Positions 55,676-64,000 of a stretch of 64,000 bases of DNA are shown here, piece after piece. Numbering within the stretch: the first letter of the stretch is position 1; the number at the start of each line of letters is the position of its first letter. Source of the stretch: Corynespora cassiicola. Taxonomy: Eukaryota > Ascomycota > Dothideomycetes > Pleosporales > Corynesporascaceae. The notes under the pieces are model-generated. The model did no database searches, was not told where the DNA came from, and was given only the letters and a program-made list of their open reading frames with translations. Position numbers and translations under genes: made by a program. The stretch spans positions 2,232,001 through 2,296,000 of the forward strand of contig JAEUWY010000023.1 in NCBI GenBank assembly GCA_022059125.1, in the 5' to 3' direction.

Positions 55676-58600
55676 CTACCTGGCAGTTCCTTGGGACGAA
55701 GGTGAACTTCGGCTGGTAGGGTGAGGAGAAGGAGCACTCGTGATGGAAGCCCGTTTTTGTGAATTCTGAACTTGCATCTTCTTTTTGAGCGCCCTATGAC
55801 GCGCTTTCATGCTCTCCAAGACTAAGAAAAGTCAGTATCAAGTTGCAACAGTATTGGCAGAGGCAAACATACGCTTCTGGATAGATTGGCGATCCTCAGT
55901 CTCCAATCCATCAATGTCATCGCCATCAAGCTTTCGGCTAGAAGACTCGTCCTCTTCCTCGAGAATGGCTTCCAGCATGAGAATTGCAGTCCAGTAGTTC
56001 AGGTCGCATCCTTGGAGATCAGTGCCTACGAGCTCATTTACAGCGGCAGTCCTGCTCATTTCCAAAGCCCGCTCATACATGAGCTTCTCAGCAGTGACGC
56101 CGGTCGTGAGAAGAATGTTCTCCGCAGAGCCAATGGTCGTGGCAGATCCAGAAGCAGATGACCGATTCTGAGGGTGACTAGGATGATCTGCAGGTAGCTG
56201 CAGTTGTGCCTGCTTGAGCTTGCGTGCCACAATCTCCGACTTGATGCAACACTCATTGAATCGATCTCGAACCCAAGACACGACACGGTTCAGGCGATCG
56301 CTCCTAGCATCAGCAGCAGGGCTGACCCGTCGCTGTCGGTTCCAGTAGTTGCCTGTGATGTCCATGGCCTTGTTAAGCATGCCCAGTGACTTCACGTAGA
56401 GAACTAGCGCTTCCTCAGAGATGACAAGGACCGTGTCTGGGGTAAGGTCGTCATCATCATCGTCATCCTCGATTGGATCGTTGCTCGGCCGCCTCGCCAC
56501 TCCCGTAGGGCCAATTCCGAGACCCTGATCACTGGGAGCAACAGGCACCAGCTGTTTGTACTTGACTTCTGCGAAACCATACACGACGTGGCTCAGTTGG
56601 GCAAGCTCTTCAATCTTCTTCACCGCAGACGAGTCTTCGTCTTTGTTTGAGGTCCTTCCGCCATCACCAACCAGAAGAAGGCTGCTCTGGGCGGTCGGGT
56701 ATGTGGGGAAAGCAGCATAGCCCTGAGGGGGTGACACTCCCTTCATCGTGGGCGGTGACAAGCCGAGACCACGGATGTTGACCATGTTCATGGCCTTTGA
56801 CAGGGCAGAAGTCGCACTCTCAAAGCTGGGACGATATGTTCGCCGGCGCTCGTAGGATCCTGCTCGCTGATGAGCGGACGTGTGCTTGTGCTGGATCTGG
56901 ATGGCCCTGGACGGAACGGTTGCGCCAGTAGTAGAGGTCGGCGAGCCTTGAGTAGTAGCCCGGCGCTTCATTGTACCTTCCCGGGCCAGTGCTCGATCCC
57001 TGGCAGTCTGCGGGCTTGCAGCAATCTCATCAGCCAGTGCGTCAATCTCCACGCGCCGCTTCTCTACGAAGACGAAACCATCGTCAATGGCAATATCTTG
57101 AGCTGCTCGCTCTGCAGCATCTCGCATTGCGTTGGCATCTGATCGCTGTGGCGTACGCTCACGCTCAAAATGCTCCTTGAGCCCGGAGAGGGGAGGAGTA
57201 GGGTCATCCCGTGAGATACGTCGCCTGTGAGGTGCTGCAGGGCTCTGGTCTTGAAGGACAGGCGGGCGAACTGGGGCGGTGGCAGCATTCGTGAGGGTGG
57301 GGCGGCGCTCGCGCGGGGAGACACCCTGCTCGATGGGCGGAAGAGGCGTGTTGCTCATTCTCCGGATGGACGAAGGACGTGGCGAGCTTGAATATTGCCC
57401 CGAGGTGGGCCGGGAGGCCGGCCGCGAGGGCGGCGTCGTTCCGAATGGTGTCTTCTCGCGCGGAGACTGCGAATAGGGACTCTCTGAAGCGCGGCGATCC
57501 ATCTCGGCAGGCATCTTCTGAATGCGCTTCGGCTGCACGACTGGTTCCGGCTCTGGCTCCGATGCCAGCGGGAGATCTTCGTCGACCAGACCAGGAATTT
57601 CGTCACGAATTACTGGGTCCGAGAAAAAGCTCTCATAGGACATGCGCTCGGTCGGCTTGCGTTTCAAGAGGGCGCGGATCAGGTTCTTCATTGCCCTGGT
57701 GGTGACGATGCCCTCTGTGAAGCGGATGTGATCCTTGCGGTCCTCGATTTTGCGGAGCAATTCGACGTGGTTATTGGCCCTAAAGGGCGGCCTCGCGCTC
57801 ACCATCTCGTACAGTACGGTTCCTACGGACCAGAGATCTGCCTTTGCGTCATACTTTTCATAGCGCAAGATCTCGGGAGCCATGTAAAGCGGGGAACCAC
57901 ACAAGGTTTCAGCGAGCGAGGTGGTAGGCAAGACGCGGGCGAAGCCGAAATCAGCAATCTTGAGCATGGGGAGGGTTTCAATTCCGGTGGCGGGAATCAG
58001 CGACTGGGCGTCCGCGGCAAGGGGCATACGTTCAAGGGTCCCGCTCTGCGAGTAGTACAAGGAAGACGGGTTCAGCAAGAGATTCTGTGGCTTCAGATCC
58101 CGATGAATGTAGTTTTTAGACCTCAGGAACTCCAGGGCGCTTGCTATCTGCTTTGCGAAATGCCTCACGATGACCTCGTTCAGACCTCCGACGGCAGGGT
58201 TGGGATACTTTTCGATCATGCGCTGCGTCTGCGGATGGTTGGCCAGGTCGGCACGCTTCTTGATGAAGGCCGACAGATCCCCAAGCTCGCAGAACTCCAT
58301 TATGATGTGCATCCTCGAAGGGGTCTCCTGGCAGTCCATGAGCGCGACGATGTGGGGATGGTGCAGGCTGCGCAGGATGGTGATCTCGGACACGAGGTTG
58401 TCCTTGAGCTTCTTGTTCAGCTTGCTCATGTTGACCGACTTGATGGCGACGGACTGGCGCTTTTCCTGTTGGAGGCCGCACGTTAGCGTTCAGTTCGATG
58501 TTGAATGGGACGTCCCAACCATCTCTAAAAACACGGGATGAACGTGGATGCGGGGGAACATACTATGTGGATGCCGCGATAGACTTCTGCGAAACTGCCC

Positions 58601-58719
58601 TTCCCGATGTGATCCATGCGCCTGAACTGGCCTATGATGTTGTCAGACATGCTGGACGACGACGGCGACTGCGTCGGTGCCGGCTTGCGAGGCCGGAAGT
58701 TGTTGGTGGGAGTTGCCAT
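55676..58719 (-). CDS. ATG1: Autophagy-initiating Ser/Thr protein kinase Atg1
   Basis: Exons on the - strand: 58719-58564, 58465-55873 and 55821-55676, giving 964 aa. The kinase domain begins at [18 protein letters not shown], with the Gly-rich loop. The catalytic lysine is in VAIKSVNMS, formed after the first splice. [13 protein letters not shown] and [10 protein letters not shown] are intact. The kinase insert [19 protein letters not shown] is typical of fungal Atg1. A long Ser/Pro-rich linker (about 330-640) would hold phosphorylation and Atg8-binding sites. The C-terminal tandem MIT/EAT domain ([17 protein letters not shown] and onward, [18 protein letters not shown]) binds Atg13. The last exon adds a coiled-coil start ([16 protein letters not shown]) and a Ser-rich tail. 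Atg1 with Atg13 and Atg17 starts phagophore formation under TORC1 control. Confidence 0.97.
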
Positions 58720-61135
58720 GGTGGTGGCGCGTCCACCCGCCTGGAGAGAGCTCAGTTGGGTGTTCAGCTACCAGCGAAGCTGCGGATAGAGGGTGGCGGT
58801 GAGGGTGTTGCACATGGGCCGGCCGAGGGGAGAGCGGAGCGGGAGCGTTGAGGCCGTGGGAGCGCGTGCGATGACGGCGAGCACTGTGTTGGACCGTGGG
58901 AGGCGACTGGCGCAGAGGGCAAGAAGAGGGCGGCTTAGTCGGCGGCGGCGGCGGCCTCCTCAGGAGGGTGGAGATGGGCGGCCGGGGTGGTTTTTGTGGA
59001 CGGCTGGTGCAGGCCGATGGGTTTGGTGAGTGCGGGGAGCGGGTGCGTGTGTGCCTGTCGACGTGGGTGGACGGGCCCGTCGAGGCGCGTTGGCGTGGTT
59101 CGGAGGGCGGTACAACGAGCGGTGGGTTGGCAGGCTGCCGGGGTAACAAAGGGCAACGGGGGGCGGGTTGCGGAGGGCTCAAGACGGGGCGGCGGGTGGT
59201 GGGCGGTGGCGGGGCGCGGTGGGAAAAAGAATAACACGGGCGACAGGAAACGGGAGGGAAAGTCGAGCAAGAAGAGGGCGCAGGCAAGAAGAGAAGAGTG
59301 GCAGTCGGGCAGGGAGGGAGTCGGGGAGGTAGCGGTCGGCGGTGGTAGAGTCAAATGAGCTGGAGGTGTGACTCTGTGCTATGGCGAGAGGGGTTTAGCG
59401 CGAGCGATGATGCCGAGAGCTTTATCGTTATCGCCAACTTATCTGCTGGACGGGGACGCGACTGGCGGGGGGATTAAGCGGCAGGCAGACGCAGGCAGAC
59501 GCAGGCCCAGGACTCCCGCTACGGCCGCGGCGGCACTGCTAGCATGGCGAGCGCAACAGCATGGCGCCTGTCGAGCCCGTCGAGCCCGTCGAGCCCGTCG
59601 AGCCCGTCGCGCCCGTCTCGTGGCCGTGCTGGCCGGGGGGGAGCGTGCGGTGCGGTGCGGTGCGGTATGGGTGCACGAGCGCGGAGCAGGGCGTGGAGCG
59701 TCTGGGCGAGGGGTCCATGGACGTCTCTCCATGTCCCAGCCAGCCAGCCCGGTGGCCGCGCTCGTCATGTGTCCTCATCCTGCCCGCCGATGGTGACACT
59801 GCCCTCCTGAGCGCGCCTGAGCGGGCCTGCGCACCACGGCGGCTTACTGCTTCGAGCCGGCTTCGACCTGCACGACACCCTGATGCACACCCTCGTCGCG
59901 CCGCTGCACGCGCCCCCGCCCAATCAGCGCCCCCGCCCGCCGCCGCCGCGTCTGTGCTGCCCTCTGCTGCTGCTGCTGCACCGCTGCACCTCCCCTCGCC
60001 CTGCGTCGCCTCTGCCCTGCCCCGTCTACTTACCCTCCAGCTTCGTCCACCCTCCAGCTCCAGCTTACCGTGGGGTAGTAGCCACGCCCGCCCATGATAG
60101 GCCCCGCTCCGTCCCAACAGAGCCCTTCTCCACGATCACCGGTCTGCGCGCCGCAGCGCGAAGCCGGGTCCCGCGTCGACCACGACCTCCGCGCAATCAA
60201 CAAAAGCCCACCTGCCTCGTACCTACCGACTGACTTGCTGGCAATGGCTGAGTGACTTGCTGTCGCCGGTACATGTCCTGTCCCTCGACCTTCTAGCGCT
60301 CGATTCACCTGCTGTGCTTGGAAATCGGCCATATATGGCGTCATAGCCGTCTGAAACGCACCACCGCTGCTGTGGCGAACCCCCCTCCCCCCAACCGCCC
60401 ACCCACGAGTCTCACTGAGCCTCGCGCGCGCCATGCACCTGACCGGCCTCTTTGCTCCAACGTTTCCCGGTTGTCACTTGTACAAGCGCAAACCCAAACC
60501 CAAAGCAAAGAGGGAAAAGAAAACAAAATGCACGCAGCTTCGCTACCGCCATGCATGCTGTCAGAGGCGCCAGGCACCGCTTCGCGCCAACCCAATTCAC
60601 CGAGTCAGTCTTGTTCATGGGCCATCTATCTTTGTCTATTTTTTTTTTCTTTCCGCAGACGTGACCATTTGCCCTCTGGCCCTCTTTCGGAGCCGGTGCG
60701 ACGTAATCTTGACGGGCAACCGCGTTAAGCTCACCAGCGGCCTTGTTAGCTCCCGTGCATGCCAAAACTGCCACCCCTGTCTTAGCCCTGATCCCATCAC
60801 ATGGCCCCCCTATCGTACAGAGCCTCTCTCAGCCACCAAAATATCTACAAGAAAAATGTCCCGCCAGTCTCACAGCACCGAGTCACTCGGTCTCCCTTCT
60901 ATGACCGTTTTTCTTTCTCAAAGCGAACACCTTGGTCACAAAGCACCAAAAGAACCCCACTGCGCCTCCTATGACGAATGCCAATCCAAAAGAGATACTA
61001 CCCGCTTTGCAAACAAACAGAAAAATGAAATGAGACCTGTTCCTGCTTACGCCTGAACCCTGCCCCCCTGCCCGGGATCGAGCAAAAAAAAGATGAGGCT
61101 CCAACCCAGATGTCCGATCCCCAGATCTCGATTCC
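58720..61135. other. GC-rich intergenic region, 2.4 kb
   Basis: Upstream of ATG1 and 3' of the dolichol kinase gene. GC-rich at 58.8-60.2 kb. It holds the 9-bp repeat listed separately and a short GTGCG repeat near 59646-59666. Long open frames on both strands are composition effects. Confidence 0.5.
59577..59612. repeat. 9-bp tandem repeat (GTCGAGCCC), about 4 units
   Basis: Four near-perfect GTCGAGCCC units followed by a changed fifth (GTCGCGCCC). Confidence 0.8.
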
Positions 61136-64000
61136 TCACAGCCTGACGCCGCGCACGAGCACCCACAGCACGACTGGTACAATCACATTGTCGTTGCCTC
61201 CTGTCAGCACAGCCTCGTTGAGACTGGCACCCGCCGCGCACACGGCCGCCTTGACCACGACTGTGATGCCCTCGACCGCCCACTCAGTCACGCTCCGGCG
61301 GATTGCGTCATTCCATCCGAACCCGAGCCAGATCTTGCCGGCGACGAGTCCGACCGTGACGGCCACGGCAAAGGCTAGGGATCCCTCGAGCGACTTGCCC
61401 CCAGCCCAAGGCCACTTTCGGCGCCCGTACCGGCGCCCTATCAGCGAGGCGGCGGCGTCGCCCATGCCAACGCACACCACGCCGGCCACCATGCTGACGT
61501 CTCTGCTCTTGACTTCCCATCCCTCCCAGGGATCCTGACCGCCCCGCTCCGTGCCCGCGAGCGACAGCCACAGCGGGATGGCGCATCCGATCAAGAGGAA
61601 GATGTGAGATACGACGACGGGTCCGCGGAGGTCCCGGCCATCGACGTAGGGCGTGAGGAAGTTGGCGAGGGGACGAGAGAGGGGCGGGAGCTGCGAGGCG
61701 CGGATGAGGTCCAAGAGCAGGAAGATGGCCAGCACGAGGGCGAGGGCCAGCGAGACAAAGCACGGATCGACGAAGATAGTCGGGAGGAGCATGGCAACCA
61801 TCATGCCGTGGAAAACCTTGCGCCGCGTATCAACCTCAACGACCGAGGACAGGCGGAGCACGATGATCAGGCCGACTACTATGATGCTGGCACAGTACAG
61901 ACAGAGCAGCAGTCGGACGCTGGCCTGTCCTATGGCGACCTGGCGCAAGTATTCGATGAAGCCAAAACGTTGGCTTGGGTCGACGTCGTCCGGGTCCAGC
62001 ATGGGCGGCAGCGCAACCCACCAGTCCAGATCCCAGTTCAGCACCTGGAAGCGCAGTTTCTGCACGTTTCCAAACAGGTAGCCAATCGCCCAACCAAAGG
62101 GCTCGTGCGCATGGAGAGCGAACTTGTCGATGAGGTAACGTATTGGGCCCAGGATCATGACCACCACAATCAGATAGAAGTAGCCGGCGTAGAGCCATTT
62201 GCGCACCGCCGCTTGGGTAGGGGTAAGTGACAGAAATGACTGCGCAATAGACTTTGAGCGGCGCCGATGGGCCCTGTGGTGGTGCCCCTGGCCGAGCGAG
62301 TGCAAGCTAGGCAGTGTATTGCGACGCTTGGGGAGCGAAGACACCGAATCCACCTTCTCATCGTCGCCCTCGAAGCTCGTCTTCTTCTCCACAGCGGACT
62401 GCGGTTCCGCCCCGTTGGCCAGCCTCGCCTGCGTCTTCGTGTTGAGCTTCAAGCTCTTAGTCTTTGTGAGCGGAGGCTTGATCATGGGATCGTCCTCATC
62501 GGCGTCGCTGTCGGACAGGGCCCGGCTGTTGGACCGCCGTGACGGCTTCAGCGTCTCGTTCAGCGTCTGCAGAAACGACTGCCGGGCCCGGATGATCTGG
62601 CCCACGCGGCGGAATCGCCAGCGCGGGATGCGCGCGAGCGCCACGCCCCATTTCAGCACTTTGCCGCACAGGGCGAAGAGGCCCAGGCCACCGACCCAGA
62701 TGATGGTCCTGAGGATGGCCGTCTGGGGCGAGTCGGCGAAGAGTAAGAGGTTGATGAGTGCAATGGACAGAAGGTGCAGTTCTGCGGGGAGCAGACTGGT
62801 CGTGGTGAGGTAGTGGAGTGGGGGCAGGAGAGCGTGGTGGAGGGCAAACAGGCTGACCAGAATCTCGGGGTGTAGTCCTTCCTCGGGTGGGGGGGCCTTT
62901 AGCTTGTACGGCATGGGAGGGAAGAGTTTCGAAGGGAACTCAGTGTTCTCCGCCGCGATTAGGGGTAGGATGGAGACAAACCAGTGAACGGTAGATTGCC
63001 CCAGCGGCGAGACGCCATAAGGTATTAGTTGGTGCGGTAATGCAGCCAGTCCAAGCAGAATGTTGGGTAACAGTGGTTGGTGGAATGTGCCAAAGAGCGA
63101 AATGGATATCAAAACGGGTAGTATGGCGGGGTACAAAATGGGAGCCGGGTCGAAAGCAGCAGGTATCCGTATGCGCTGTCTGATGCGAAATGTAGACGAG
63201 GGGTTCCTCCGTCGGGAATAGTATAACAATCGGAGAGGGTATAAGGCTAGAACTCCGGCCATGACCAAAACATGTGTGAGCAGCTCTACTGAAGATATAG
63301 ATTAGCATGGTCCTCTCTGTTGGGGGAGGCAATGGATTGATTGCATTGCGCCATGCCCACATCACTCACCTCTATGCCACTGCAACAACTTCTCCCAGCA
63401 CGCACATCCACGCACCGCCAGGAGTCCAATCCCCCCAAGCAACGCCGCCTCCGTCGTTCTCCTAACCAGCTCATTGCGCCTCCTCTTCAAATACTTCAGC
63501 CTCGCAGCCTTGGCCTCCTCATCGGTAGGCGACGCCTCCCTACTCCGCGAGCCACCCCCACCCCCACCACCACCACCCTTTTTGCCGTCCTTGAAGTATT
63601 CGGCCGCATATCTGCGTCCCTCCTCGTCGACTTGCGACGGCGTCAGCAGCGGGCTGGCCGTGCCGTCGTACTCGGAGCCTCCCCCTCCTCCTGCCCCCCT
63701 TAAGTCACGCAAGCCTTTGCGCGGCCGCAAAGGGGGCGCGGGGAGTGCTTTGACGAAGCCGTAGCCCTCGTCGTCGGCCTCGGTGCCGCTCTCGCTGGGG
63801 GACGACTGCGACTGTGACTGCGACTGCGATTGCTTTCCCGGCTTTGCATCGCTGTCGTCGTCGGCGGCGGCGGGGTCGCTGGAGCGAGGCGTCGTCAGCG
63901 TCGTCGTCTCGGTGGAAGCCTGGGCGCAAGCGCTCAGGATCTCATTGCGGTGGCGGAGGTAGGGGTGTGGTGAGCGGCGGAAGAGCTCGAGCGACTCGAC
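61136..64000 (-). CDS. SEC59: Dolichol kinase Sec59 (5' end outside window)
   Basis: Exon 64000-63370 (open to the edge) and exon 63288-61136 give 926 visible residues, ending at a clear stop. The N-terminal part has a disordered region with repeated Ser-Gln and a run of nine Gly, then Arg-rich RLKYLKRRRNELVRRTTEAALLGGIG. Many hydrophobic helices follow. The catalytic C-terminus is typical: RRKVFHGMMVAMLLPT, then MGDAAASLIGRRYGRR with the CTP-binding motif, then GGKSLEGSLAF. Dolichol kinase uses CTP to phosphorylate dolichol in the ER membrane, supplying the lipid carrier for N-glycans, GPI anchors and O-mannosylation. Yeast Sec59 is much shorter, so the long N-terminal extension and the Lys/Ser-rich loop near 62400 are fungal additions. 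Confidence 0.93.

Noticed and set aside
57728..58486. 252-codon + strand ORF antisense to the ATG1 kinase domain
   Set aside because: Shadow of a conserved kinase domain on the other strand.

Overview
The window is nuclear DNA of a filamentous ascomycete (Pezizomycotina). Pleosporales/Dothideomycetes is my best guess from gene content and style, and it is inference. The evidence is short 45-60 bp GT-AG introns with CTNAC-like branch sites, Zn(II)2Cys6 regulators, a psi-producing oxygenase, a P450, a MARVEL protein, Mug190, Atg1 and a fungal-type U6 snRNA. I rebuilt 21 protein-coding genes exon by exon. In every one the exon phases close into a single reading frame, which is the main support for the models. 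Two U6 snRNA genes were also found. One gene runs off each end of the window.

Layout. 0-9.7 kb, + strand: a PhoD-like phosphatase (5' end missing), an FMP32/MCUR1-like mitochondrial coiled-coil protein, a 14-3-3 protein with a run of microexons, and the J-protein Dph4. 9.7-16.7 kb: two divergent zinc-cluster regulators. 17.3 kb: a small two-exon gene on the - strand. 19.2-27.5 kb, + strand: Mug190 (SMP/C2 lipid-transfer type), a P450, and a membrane-anchored gamma-glutamylcyclotransferase-fold protein. 27.8-28.7 kb: the U6 pair. 29.2-35.3 kb: a MARVEL protein, an extended SDR, proteasome beta7, an HCNGP/SAP30BP-like protein and proteasome beta6. 36.0-40.2 kb: a 14-exon fatty acid dioxygenase-P450 (Ppo). 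42.1-46.7 kb: a DUF2235 hydrolase and an amidohydrolase. 48.0-49.4 kb: a secreted protein rich in asparagine and glutamine repeats. 50.9-52.9 kb: an MFS anion transporter. 55.7-58.7 kb: Atg1. 61.1-64 kb: dolichol kinase Sec59 (5' end missing).

Most genes are conserved housekeeping functions: signalling, translation-factor modification, proteasome, autophagy, splicing, N-glycosylation and contact-site lipid transfer. The stretch from about 36 to 53 kb is more accessory, with oxylipin synthesis, a lipase-like hydrolase, a deaminase-like enzyme, the repeat protein and a transporter. The least explained object is the secreted repeat protein at 47982-49376. It has a signal peptide, possible Kex2-type sites, a duplicated basic CRN cassette, acidic and poly-Asn blocks, and a tail of about 38 Asn-x-Gln units encoded by a minisatellite. 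I saw no CRISPR arrays, intact transposons or convincing tRNA genes. All assignments come from reading the sequence; no database search was run.
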